Assembly: GCA_001508155.1 (NCBI GenBank)
Contig: LGFI01000002.1
Location: forward strand, 1-64,000
Direction: 5' to 3'
DNA: 64,000 bases
Source: Acetothermia bacterium 64_32
Lineage (GTDB): Bacteria > Bipolaricaulota > Bipolaricaulia > Bipolaricaulales > Bipolaricaulaceae
Both the position numbers and the translations under genes were made by a program. Below the pieces are notes generated by a model, which was not told the origin of the DNA, did no database searches, and saw nothing but the letters and a program-made list of their open reading frames with translations. Below are positions 54,041 to 61,908 of the stretch, in pieces; within the stretch, counting starts at the first letter, position 1, and every line of letters starts with the position of its first letter.

Positions 54041-55312
54041 GTGTCCTACTTACTTAAGTGCATCGAGTGCGGGGCCGAGTTCCCCCAAGGAGAGGGCCGC
54101 ACGGAGTGCGATTGTGGTGGCCTCTTGGACGTGGTACACGATCTCTCCCCCCTAGCTGCCTTGCGGGAGCTTTTCGACCGGCGCCTCAGGTCGTGGGAGC
54201 CAGGCAACCCCATCTTTCAAAGCGGGGTGTGGCGCTTCCGGGAACTGGTGCTCCCGGTGGAGGAAACCCACATCCTCTCTCGCCCTGAGGGGAACACCCC
54301 CCTCTACCGCAGCCGGCGTCTCTCCCAGTGGACCGGGGTTGAAGACCTCATACTGAAACATGAGGGGGAGAACCCCACCGGTTCCTTCAAGGACCGGGGG
54401 ATGACGGTGGGGGTCACCCATGCCCGGCTATCCGGGGCGAAGGCGGTGGCCTGCGCCTCCACCGGGAACACCGCCGCTTCCCTGGCCGCCTATGCTGCCC
54501 TGGCCGGCCTCCCCGCCATCGTGTTCGTGCCCCAGGGGAAGGTGGCCTTGGGGAAGTTGGCCCAAGCCCTGGCTTACGGAGCGATCACCCTAGAGGTTAA
54601 AGGGGATTTCGACTCCGCCATGGCCCTGGTGCGAAAGAGCTCCCGCGAGCTCGGCCTATATCTCCTCAACTCCGTAAACCCCTTCCGGATAGAAGGGCAG
54701 AAGACCATCGTCTTCGAGCTCGTCCAGCAGCTTTCCTGGGAGCCCCCGGACTGGATCGTCTTCCCCGCCGGGAATCTGGGGAACACAGGTGCTTTCGGGA
54801 AGGCCCTGGCGGAACTGGCAGAGCTTGGGCTCATAGGGCGGCTGCCGCGCCTGGCCGCCGTCCAAGCCCAAGGGGCAAACCCGTTCTTCCGCAGCTTCCT
54901 AGCCGGCTTCTCCCGCAGGGAAAGGGTGGAGGCAAACACCATCGCCACCGCCATCAGGATCGGGGACCCGGTGAGCTACCCCAGGGCGGTGCGGGCCCTG
55001 AAGTTGACAGACGGCCTTGTGGTAGAGGTGAGCGACCAGGAGATCATGGATGCCAAGGCCCAGGTGGACGCCGCGGGGATCGGCTGCGAGCCGGCCTCGG
55101 CGGCGGCGGTGGCCGGGACGAGGAAGCTCGCCCGTCAGGGAATCATCAACCGGGGGGAGCAGGTGGTGGCCATCCTCACGGGGAACCTGCTCAAGGACCC
55201 CCAGACCACCCTCGCCTACCATCAAGGAAAGCTTGAGGGGATCAAATCCACTTATGCCAACCGTCCCCGGGCCATCGAGCCCACCCTGGAGGCGGTGAAG
55301 GAGGTGCTTTAG
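54041..55312 (+). CDS. thrC: Threonine synthase
   Basis: 423 residues. An N-terminal zinc-ribbon-like part (CIECGAEF and CDCGG) precedes the PLP fold. The PLP Lys is in NPTGSFKDRGM, the phosphate loop region is CASTGNTAASLAAYAAL, and the Gly-rich AGNLGNTGAF is present. It converts O-phosphohomoserine to threonine. GTG 54041 is preferred (GAGAAGG seven bases upstream); GTG 54035 is possible. It is the first gene of the thrC-lysC-hom-asd operon. Confidence 0.93.
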   Translation: MSYLLKCIECGAEFPQGEGRTECDCGGLLDVVHDLSPLAALRELFDRRLRSWEPGNPIFQSGVWRFRELVLPVEETHILSRPEGNTPLYRSRRLSQWTGVEDLILKHEGENPTGSFKDRGMTVGVTHARLSGAKAVACASTGNTAASLAAYAALAGLPAIVFVPQGKVALGKLAQALAYGAITLEVKGDFDSAMALVRKSSRELGLYLLNSVNPFRIEGQKTIVFELVQQLSWEPPDWIVFPAGNLGNTGAFGKALAELAELGLIGRLPRLAAVQAQGANPFFRSFLAGFSRRERVEANTIATAIRIGDPVSYPRAVRALKLTDGLVVEVSDQEIMDAKAQVDAAGIGCEPASAAAVAGTRKLARQGIINRGEQVVAILTGNLLKDPQTTLAYHQGKLEGIKSTYANRPRAIEPTLEAVKEVL

Positions 55313-56707
55313 GTGATTGTGATGAAGTTCGGCGGGACCTCGGTGGGGGACGGCGAGCGGATCAGGCGTGTGGCCGAGATCGTGGCCGAGCGCGCCACCG
55401 GGGAGGTCCTGGTGGTGGTCTCGGCCATGGAGGGGGTCACGGATGCCCTCATCCGGGCCGCCCGGGCCGCCGCGGGCCAGCAGGGGGATCTCCTCCACCG
55501 CCTCATCTCCCAGCTTTCCCTCCGGCACGAGCAGGCGGCAAGGGAGGTGGCCCCCCAAGGGGAAACCGACCTCCTCCTGGGGAAGATTCGGGCCCTGATC
55601 CAGGAGTTCAGACACCTTTGCTCGGCCATCCAGATCCTGGGGGAGCTCACCCCCCGGGGCCTGGACGCGGTGGCCTCCCTGGGGGAGAGGCTTTCGGTGC
55701 GGCTCCTGGCCGCCTCCATCCGCTCCTTGGGCCTCCCCGCCTGCCCAATCGAGGCCACCGAGCTCATCGTCACGGATAGCTCCCACGGGACAGCCTCCCC
55801 ACTTATGGACCTGACCCGGGAACGCACCCGCAAGACCCTGCTCCCCCTGCTGGAAAAGGGCGCCATCCCGGTAGTCACCGGCTTCATCGGGGCTACCAAG
55901 GAGGGGGCGATCACCACCCTGGGGAGGGGGGGAAGCGACTTCACCGCCGCCATCCTGGGGAGCTGCCTGGACGCCGACGAGGTCTGGATCTGGACCGACG
56001 TGGACGGGGTGATGACCGCCGACCCCCGGGTGGTCCCCGAGGCCCACACCCTGCCCGAGCTCTCCTACGCCGAGGCTGCCGAGCTGTCTTACTTTGGGGG
56101 GAAGGTGATCCACCCCAAGACCATCCTCCCGGCGGTGGAGAAGAACATACCCATCCGCATCAAGAACACCTTCAACCCGGACGGCCCCTCCACGCTGATC
56201 GTGGCCCGGCCCCGGGCGGAAGCCCCGCTCATCAAGACCATCACCTCCATCAAAGGGCTGAGCCTGATCACGGTGGAGGGGAGGGGGATGCTGGGGGTGC
56301 CGGGGATAGCGGCCAAGCTCTTCTCCGCGGTGGCCCACCAGGGGATAAGCGTCCTCATGATCTCCCAGTCCTCCTCGGAACAGAACATCTGTTTTGTGAT
56401 CCGGGAGGAGGAGACAAAGAGGGCCCTCCATGCCCTAAAAGAGGCCTTCTCCCCGGAGCTCTCCAGCCGGAATGTGGACCGGATCTGGGCGGAGCGCGGG
56501 GTGGCCATCGTGGCGGCGGTGGGCCAGGGGATCAAGACGGTGCCCGGGATTGCCGGGAAGCTTTTCGGGGCCCTGGGGAAGGCCGGGATAAACGTCATCT
56601 CCATAGCCCAAGGGTCTTCCGAGTACAACATCTCGCTGGTGGTAAGGCAGGAAGAGGTGGATCGGGCGGTGCGCGCTGTCCACCAGGAGTTCTTCCCCGG
56701 GGGTTGA
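55313..56707 (+). CDS. lysC: Aspartate kinase
   Basis: 464 residues, monofunctional. VMKFGGTSVGD at the N-terminus, FIGATKEGAITTLGRGGSDFTAAIL for substrate/ATP binding, and WTDVDGVMTADPR. Two C-terminal ACT domains (GVPGIAAKLFSAVAHQGISVLMISQ and TVPGIAGKLFGALGKAGINVISIAQ) should bind a feedback inhibitor. As lysine is made by another route here, threonine is the likely effector (inference). The GTG start directly follows the thrC stop, with AAGGAGG inside thrC. Confidence 0.95.
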   Translation: MIVMKFGGTSVGDGERIRRVAEIVAERATGEVLVVVSAMEGVTDALIRAARAAAGQQGDLLHRLISQLSLRHEQAAREVAPQGETDLLLGKIRALIQEFRHLCSAIQILGELTPRGLDAVASLGERLSVRLLAASIRSLGLPACPIEATELIVTDSSHGTASPLMDLTRERTRKTLLPLLEKGAIPVVTGFIGATKEGAITTLGRGGSDFTAAILGSCLDADEVWIWTDVDGVMTADPRVVPEAHTLPELSYAEAAELSYFGGKVIHPKTILPAVEKNIPIRIKNTFNPDGPSTLIVARPRAEAPLIKTITSIKGLSLITVEGRGMLGVPGIAAKLFSAVAHQGISVLMISQSSSEQNICFVIREEETKRALHALKEAFSPELSSRNVDRIWAERGVAIVAAVGQGIKTVPGIAGKLFGALGKAGINVISIAQGSSEYNISLVVRQEEVDRAVRAVHQEFFPGG

Positions 56708-57744
56708 AGGTGAGGGTCCCGCTCGTCCTCCTCGGTTGTGGCAGGGTGGGGCAGGCCCTCCTTGAGGAGGCCGCCTCCTTGGACCTCCAGTTCCTGGGGG
56801 TACTGGACAGCACGGGCGGGGTGGTGGACGGGGGGGGCATCCCACAGGGGAGGCTCTCCCAGCTCCTCTCCCGGAAGCGAGAGGGGGTGGCGCTTGGGGA
56901 GTTAGGGGTGCCCGGGGAGGGGGCCACCTCGGCCCTGCTTGCCCTCCTCCGGGAGCGACGGGGGCTTTTGGTGGACGTCACCGCCGCCGACACCCGTCCC
57001 TTTCTCTTCTCCGCCCTGGAGGCCGGCTGGGGGGTGGTGTTGGCCAACAAGCTCCCCCTGGTCGGTCCCTGGGAGGATTTTCGAAGGCTTTCCTCGGTGG
57101 GCTATGAGGCCACGGTGGGGGCCGGGATCCCACTGATAACCACCCTCAAGGCCCTCTTGGGGAGCGGGGACGAGGTCCACCTCATCCAGGGGGGGTTGAG
57201 CGGTACCCTGGGCTTCCTCCTGGCGGAGGTGGAAAGGGGGGAGGCCTTCTCCCAGGCGGTGCGCCGGGCCATGGCCCGGGGCTACACCGAACCACACCCG
57301 GCCGAGGACCTGTCCGGGGCGGACCTGGCCCGCAAAGGACTGATCCTAGCCCGCACCTTGGGGCTCCCCCTGGAGCTCGAGGAGGTGGAGCTGGAGCCCC
57401 TTGCCTCCCCCGCAGGGAGGGGGCTCCCGGTGGAGGGGTTCCTCCAGGGATTGAGGGCCCAGGACGCCGAGCTCCGCCGGCGCCTTGAAGGGGCCAAAAG
57501 GAGGGGGTTGACCTTGAGGTACGTGGTGGAGGTCTCATCCGCGGGCGTCCGGGCGGGCCTGAGGGAGGTGGACCGAAAGAGCCCCCTTGCCCGGGCCCAA
57601 GGGGTGGAGAACGTGGTCGTCATAAATACGCGCAGGTTCAAGGGGCACCCACTTGTCCTGGCCGGCCCCGGGGCCGGACCCGCCTCCACCTGCGCCGGCC
57701 TTCTCCTCGATATCTTCCGCCTGGCGCGGACTTTAGGGAGGTGA
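56704..57744 (+). CDS. hom: Homoserine dehydrogenase
   Basis: 346 residues. NAD(P) loop LLGCGRVGQALLEEA, ANKLPLVG, YEATVGAGIPLITTL with the catalytic region, GGLSGTLGFLL and GYTEPHPAEDLSGADLARK. It lacks a C-terminal ACT domain, so it is the short form. It reduces aspartate semialdehyde to homoserine. The TTG start gives a 4-bp TTGA overlap with lysC; GTG 56710 is an alternative. Confidence 0.94.
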   Translation: MKVRVPLVLLGCGRVGQALLEEAASLDLQFLGVLDSTGGVVDGGGIPQGRLSQLLSRKREGVALGELGVPGEGATSALLALLRERRGLLVDVTAADTRPFLFSALEAGWGVVLANKLPLVGPWEDFRRLSSVGYEATVGAGIPLITTLKALLGSGDEVHLIQGGLSGTLGFLLAEVERGEAFSQAVRRAMARGYTEPHPAEDLSGADLARKGLILARTLGLPLELEEVELEPLASPAGRGLPVEGFLQGLRAQDAELRRRLEGAKRRGLTLRYVVEVSSAGVRAGLREVDRKSPLARAQGVENVVVINTRRFKGHPLVLAGPGAGPASTCAGLLLDIFRLARTLGR

Positions 57745-57746
57745 AC

Positions 57747-58793
57747 ATGGAAAGGATCCCGGTAGGGGTACTGGGGGCCACCGGCATGGTGGGCCAGTGG
57801 TTCGTACGGCTGCTCTCCGGACACCCTTGGTTTGAGATCACGGCCCTGGCGGCCTCGGCCCGTTCGGTGGGGAAGCCCTACCAGGAGGCGGCGACTTGGG
57901 TGGTGCCCGGGGAGGTGCCGGAGGAGGTGGCCGGGCTCACCGTCCGCCCCTGCAAGCCGGACCTCCCCTGCCGGCTCGTCTTCTCCGCCCTGCCCGCCGA
58001 GGAAGCCGGCCCCATAGAGAAGGCGTTCGCCCGGGCAGGCTACATCGTCTCCTCCAACGCCCGGGCCCACCGCTACGACCCGGACGTGCCCATCCTCGTG
58101 CCGGAGGTGAACCCCGGCCACCTTGAGGTCACAAGGCTTCAGAGAAAGCAGCGGGGCTGGAGGGGGCTGATCGTCACCTGCCCCAACTGCTCCACGGCCC
58201 AGCTCGTCCTGGCCCTGGAGCCCCTGCGACGGGCGTTCGGCCTTGCGGCGATAAACGTCGTCACCCTGCAGGCCCTGTCCGGCGCCGGTTACCCCGGGGT
58301 CCCGGCCATCGAGATCCTGGACAACGTCATCCCCCACATCCCGGGGGAGGAGGAGAAGCTGGAACGGGAGCCGAGGAAGATCTGGGGGGAGCTTTCCCCG
58401 GATGGGATAGCGGAGGTGGAGCTTCCCATAAGTGCCCATTGCCATCGGGTGGCCACCCGCGATGGGCACCTGGAGGCGGTTTCGGTGTCCTTGGGGCGGC
58501 GGGCCACCCTGGAGGGGATCCTGGAGGCGCTTTCATCCTTCAGCTCCCTCCCTCAGGAGCTTGAGCTCCCCAGCGCGCCGGCCCGCCCGATCCTGGTGCG
58601 AACGGAGAATGACCGCCCCCAGCCCCGCCTGGACCGGGAGGCCGGCGGGGGGATGAGCGTGGTGGTGGGCAGGGTCCGCGAGTGCAAGGTGCTGGGCTGG
58701 AAGCTGGAGATCCTGGGACACAACACGGTGCGGGGGGCGGCCGGGGGGGCCATCCTCAACGCCGAGCTCCTCCTGGCCCAAGGGTATCTCTGA
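57747..58793 (+). CDS. asd: Aspartate-semialdehyde dehydrogenase (archaeal/fungal type)
   Basis: 348 residues. NADP loop GVLGATGMVGQWFVRLL, catalytic Cys in TCPNCSTAQLVLAL, QALSGAGYPG, and a late HCHRVATRDGHLEAV. The pattern fits the archaeal/fungal-type ASADH rather than the E. coli type. It reduces aspartyl phosphate made by LysC. ATG 57747 has GGGAGG at good spacing; GTG 57741 would give a GTGA overlap with hom. Confidence 0.94.
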   Translation: MERIPVGVLGATGMVGQWFVRLLSGHPWFEITALAASARSVGKPYQEAATWVVPGEVPEEVAGLTVRPCKPDLPCRLVFSALPAEEAGPIEKAFARAGYIVSSNARAHRYDPDVPILVPEVNPGHLEVTRLQRKQRGWRGLIVTCPNCSTAQLVLALEPLRRAFGLAAINVVTLQALSGAGYPGVPAIEILDNVIPHIPGEEEKLEREPRKIWGELSPDGIAEVELPISAHCHRVATRDGHLEAVSVSLGRRATLEGILEALSSFSSLPQELELPSAPARPILVRTENDRPQPRLDREAGGGMSVVVGRVRECKVLGWKLEILGHNTVRGAAGGAILNAELLLAQGYL

Positions 58794-58794
58794 G

Positions 58795-59889
58795 ATGGGC
58801 TACCGGAGGATGACCCTGGCCGAGCTCTTGGGGGACCTTGTGGCCTTCCGCAGCCTCACCCCCCAGGATGAAGGGCTCCCCGGCTTCCTCCAGCTGCGGG
58901 GAAGGCTGGGGCTTTCCGAGGAACACCCCCCCCGCAAGGGGGAGGCCGCCTACGCCCGGGTGGTGGTGGAGATCCTAAGGGAGGCCCAGGCCCGCCGGGG
59001 GGCCCGGCTCCACCGCCTCCTCTACCTGGGGGACACCAAAAGAAACGATGCCCTCACCATAAAAGCCCTCTCCCACCACCTCCCCATCCGGGGGTTCATC
59101 GCCGCCGAAAGCCTGGAGGAATCCCAGCGGATAGAAATTAAGACCCGGGTGATGTTCGCCAACCGCTGGGAGGGACTGGCCGCCTTCCAGGACTGGCTGG
59201 AGGACTTCCCGGTGGACGAGGGGACGGCCCTGATCCTGGACCTGGACAAGACCGCCTTCGGGGCCCGGGGGAGGAACGACGGGGCCGTCGACTCCGCCAG
59301 AATGGCCGCCCTATACCGCATGGCGGAGGAAACCCTGGGCCAGGACTTCCAAAGGGAATCCTTTAAAGCCCTGTACCTAAAGCTAAACAAACAAGAATAC
59401 CACTTCTTCACCCGCGACAACCAGGATTACCTCGCCTACATCTGCCTCATGGCGGTAGGGGGCGCCTATCCACCCTCCGCGCTCCTCTCCGACCTTTCCT
59501 CCGGCCGGCTGCACGACCTAGCCGGGTTCATCCGCCGCTGCCAGGAAAACGGCGTCCCCCGCCGGCTCCTTCCCATCCACCAGGAGGTCAGCCAGGGCCA
59601 CCTGCGCGGGGACCCCACGCCCTTCAAGGGCTTCCGCAGGTGGGAGTACCGCGAGACGGTGGCCAGGATGGACTGGCTCCCGGATACCACCTCCAGAGAG
59701 GAGCTCCTAAAAGGGGAGATCGTGCTTACCCCAGAGGTAATCGAGTTCTGCCACTGGGCTAAGGACAAAGGGGCACTGCTCTTCGGCCTCACTGACAAAC
59801 CCGACGAGGCCTCCCTCCCCACCCCCAAACTCCGAGCCCAGGGCTATCTGCCCCTACACCACGTCCCCATGAAGCTGGCGGGGCCCTAG
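58795..59889 (+). CDS. Conserved HAD-like protein of unknown function
   Basis: 364 residues. A central HAD motif LILDLDKTAFGARGRNDG puts the nucleophile Asp at 149 and the second Asp at 151. A later GLTDKPDEAS near residue 335 could supply the Lys/Asp motifs. Other conserved-looking blocks are LYLGDTKRND, FFTRDNQDYLAYICLM and GDPTPFKGFRRWEY. From memory, similar uncharacterised proteins occur in Chloroflexi. It starts one base after the asd stop. No homoserine kinase gene is in this operon, so a phosphoryl-transfer role on homoserine is a speculative option. Confidence 0.65.
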   Translation: MGYRRMTLAELLGDLVAFRSLTPQDEGLPGFLQLRGRLGLSEEHPPRKGEAAYARVVVEILREAQARRGARLHRLLYLGDTKRNDALTIKALSHHLPIRGFIAAESLEESQRIEIKTRVMFANRWEGLAAFQDWLEDFPVDEGTALILDLDKTAFGARGRNDGAVDSARMAALYRMAEETLGQDFQRESFKALYLKLNKQEYHFFTRDNQDYLAYICLMAVGGAYPPSALLSDLSSGRLHDLAGFIRRCQENGVPRRLLPIHQEVSQGHLRGDPTPFKGFRRWEYRETVARMDWLPDTTSREELLKGEIVLTPEVIEFCHWAKDKGALLFGLTDKPDEASLPTPKLRAQGYLPLHHVPMKLAGP

Positions 59890-59895
59890 TCGCGG

Positions 59896-60090
59896 TCAGC
59901 TCGCCTTGCCCTTCTCCTCCCTCTCCAGGTACTGCAGGATCGCCTCCACCACAAGGTAGTTGACCGAGCGATCCTTGGCCCGGGCCAGCTTCCGAAGCTT
60001 GGTCAAAACATCCATCCCCCCTTTGGCCGGCGGGATGTAAAGGGAAAGCTTGGCCGTGTTCTTGGCCGCCTGGCTCTTCGGTCTGGGCAC
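59896..60090 (-). CDS. Small ribbon-helix-helix regulator
   Basis: 64 residues. After a basic N-terminus (PKSQAAKNT), LSLYIPP forms the beta strand, followed by helices (MDVLTKLRKLARAKDRSVNYLVVEAILQYLERE), the CopG/Arc layout. Start GTG 60090 follows GAAGGAGGGG. No toxin gene is adjacent on this strand, so it is probably a stand-alone regulator. Its promoter overlaps a palindrome shared with the divergent holB promoter. Confidence 0.7.
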   Translation of the reverse strand: MPRPKSQAAKNTAKLSLYIPPAKGGMDVLTKLRKLARAKDRSVNYLVVEAILQYLEREEKGKAS

Positions 60091-60122
60091 CTTTCATCCC
60101 CTCCTTCATCACTTTCTATCCT

Positions 60123-60151
60123 AGCATAGCATGATTTGTTTTGCTTGTCTA
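60123..60151 (-). promoter_or_regulatory. Promoter of the small RHH gene
   Basis: Minus strand: -35 TAGACA (60146-60151), 17-bp spacer, -10 TATGCT (60123-60128). Confidence 0.5.
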
Positions 60152-60169
60152 GACTAACTTTCATAATGA
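60141..60169 (+). promoter_or_regulatory. holB promoter (putative)
   Basis: -35 TTGCTT (60141-60146), 17-bp spacer, -10 TAATGA (60164-60169). It is divergent from and overlaps the RHH promoter. Confidence 0.4.
60147..60154. promoter_or_regulatory. Palindrome GTCTAGAC in overlapping divergent promoters
   Basis: A perfect 8-base palindrome covering the -35 of the RHH promoter and abutting the -35 of the holB promoter. It is a candidate RHH operator; its CTAG core is shared with the operator of the other RHH gene (28033-28069). Confidence 0.4.
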
Positions 60170-60247
60170 GTGCGATTAGGGCACTGGAACCACTGTTCGT
60201 GACAGTTGTGCCTTGTATGGGCCGGTCGCGGCTCGTACCTTAAGGGT

Positions 60248-61114
60248 GTGGGAAAGGTGCCGAAGCTGTTTTTGGGGGAAGGGGCGGCCCGGGGGGCCTG
60301 GCGGGAGGCCCAAGGGCTGTTGGGGGAGTCGCCGGCCGGGCATCCCGACCTTCTGGCCGTGTCCCCCAAAGGGGGGAGCATCGGGATAGATCAGGTGCGG
60401 GAGGCCATCCGGTGGGCCCGCTACGGCCCGGTGCGGGCTCCCGGCAAGGTGGTGCTGATCGGCCCGGCCGAGCACCTCTCCCACGAGGCGGCCAGCGCCC
60501 TGCTCAAGACCCTGGAGGAGGCACCGAGGTATCTCTCCTTCATCCTCTACAGCTCCTCCCCCGACCTCTTGCTCCCCACAGTCCGTTCCCGCTGCGCCCC
60601 GGTATGGCACCCCCCCAGGGAGCTGTGGAGAAAGGAGCTTAAGGCCGCCTCCTACCAGGAACACGAGATAGACCTCATCATGGGCTTAATACAAGGAGAA
60701 GACGACGTAAGCTTCTTCACCAAGGAATACAGGCCGCCGGGGCGGGCCTGGGAGGAGGCCGAGGACGAGGTAGCCGGCCTTTCCTTGGTGGAGCTGGCCG
60801 AGCGGTTCCCCGGGTGGGCGGGTGACCCCATCCGCCGGAGGGCGCTAGTGATGGAGGTGGCAGGCCGCCTCCTCCAGGCGCCGGCCGACGAGGTCCTGCT
60901 TTTTGCCGAGAAACTGGCCACCTCCGGAAGGGAGGTGGCCCTGGGGTTCCTGCGGGAGCTGCTACACTCCCTGCTAACGGGAAGGCCTCCCCTGCCTTCC
61001 GAGCAGCTTGTGGCCTGGGCCAGGAAGATCTCCCTAGCCAAGGGGGAGCTTGAGGCCAACGTCAACGTTAAACTCCTTGTCGAGGTGATACTGCTTTGGC
61101 CGAGGAGAGGTTGA
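60248..61114 (+). CDS. holB: DNA polymerase III delta' subunit (HolB-like, reduced)
   Basis: About 288 residues. GSIGIDQVREAIRWARYGP, KVVLIGPAEHLSHEAASALLKTLEEAP and TVRSRC are typical of the delta'/gamma AAA+ clamp-loader family. The N-terminus is short: the usual nucleotide-binding segment (GxxGxGK) is missing and replaced by LFLGEGAARGAWREA, consistent with a non-ATPase delta'. Start is uncertain (GTG 60248 or 60257). It overlaps the RicT gene by 19 bp, the same order as in Firmicutes. Confidence 0.82.
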   Translation: MGKVPKLFLGEGAARGAWREAQGLLGESPAGHPDLLAVSPKGGSIGIDQVREAIRWARYGPVRAPGKVVLIGPAEHLSHEAASALLKTLEEAPRYLSFILYSSSPDLLLPTVRSRCAPVWHPPRELWRKELKAASYQEHEIDLIMGLIQGEDDVSFFTKEYRPPGRAWEEAEDEVAGLSLVELAERFPGWAGDPIRRRALVMEVAGRLLQAPADEVLLFAEKLATSGREVALGFLRELLHSLLTGRPPLPSEQLVAWARKISLAKGELEANVNVKLLVEVILLWPRRG

Positions 61115-61908
61115 AGGCGCTGGTGCGCCGCTGTGGCCCCCAGCCGGAGGTCCACCCGGCCGTGTGGGGGGGCGTCGTCGGGCGGACCGGCCAGTTTTGG
61201 ATCGAGGACGATGGCCGGGGAGCTTGGCTTGTGAGGGTCCTCCGTTCCCCGGTACGCGAGGGGCAGGGGGCGGAGGGCGTGCTCATTCGCCCGGCCACCG
61301 AGGCAGACCACCACCGCTTCCGGGAGCGATGCGCGGAGGTCCCCGAGCTTCTGAGCCGGGCCCAGGCCCGGGCCCGGGGGCTTTCCATGCGGTTTGTGTC
61401 CGGGGAGTTGGACCTGGAAGGGAGGTTCCTGAGGCTCTACTTCACCGCCCCGGGGAGGGTCGACTTCCGCAGCCTGCTGCGGGACCTGGGCAGGGAACTG
61501 GGGGTGCGGATAGAGCTGCGGCAGGTGGGCCCCCGGGACGCGGCCCGGCTGCTCGGGGGGGTGGGGCCGTGCGGGCGGCCGGTCTGCTGCCGCTCCTTCC
61601 TCAAGAGATTACGTCCCATCCCCCTGGAACTGGCCTTCGATCAGGGGCTGTTCTTCTCCCCGGAGAGGATCACCGGGCTCTGCGGCCGCCTCATGTGCTG
61701 CTTGGCCTACGAGCACCCGCAGTACCTCTCGGCGCTCCGCGGCCTGCCCAAGGTGGGGGAGGAAATCACCCTGGAAGGGAAAAAGGCGAAGGTGGTGGGG
61801 GTGAACATCTTCCACAACACCCTGTCCTTGGCCTGGGAGGACGGGACCCGCGGGGAGGTGGAGTGGAGCAGGCTCAGGAAAGCCCCCGGGCAAGAACCTA
61901 GGAGGTGA
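61096..61908 (+). CDS. ricT: PSP1-domain protein RicT/YaaT
   Basis: 270 residues. The core ELRQVGPRDAARLLGGVGPCGRPVCCRSFL and SPERITGLCGRLMCCLAYEHPQY is diagnostic for the YaaT/RicT family, with paired CC motifs that bind an Fe-S cluster in the Bacillus Ric complex. RicT acts in RNA maturation with RNase Y in Bacillus. The N-terminal 90 residues differ from the usual family start. TTG at 61096 is inside holB, implying coupling. Confidence 0.9.
   Translation: MAEERLKALVRRCGPQPEVHPAVWGGVVGRTGQFWIEDDGRGAWLVRVLRSPVREGQGAEGVLIRPATEADHHRFRERCAEVPELLSRAQARARGLSMRFVSGELDLEGRFLRLYFTAPGRVDFRSLLRDLGRELGVRIELRQVGPRDAARLLGGVGPCGRPVCCRSFLKRLRPIPLELAFDQGLFFSPERITGLCGRLMCCLAYEHPQYLSALRGLPKVGEEITLEGKKAKVVGVNIFHNTLSLAWEDGTRGEVEWSRLRKAPGQEPRR

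Noticed and set aside
59896-60090. RHH gene as a toxin-antitoxin antitoxin
   Set aside because: No small toxin gene is adjacent on the same strand; the downstream neighbour is the convergent HAD-like gene.
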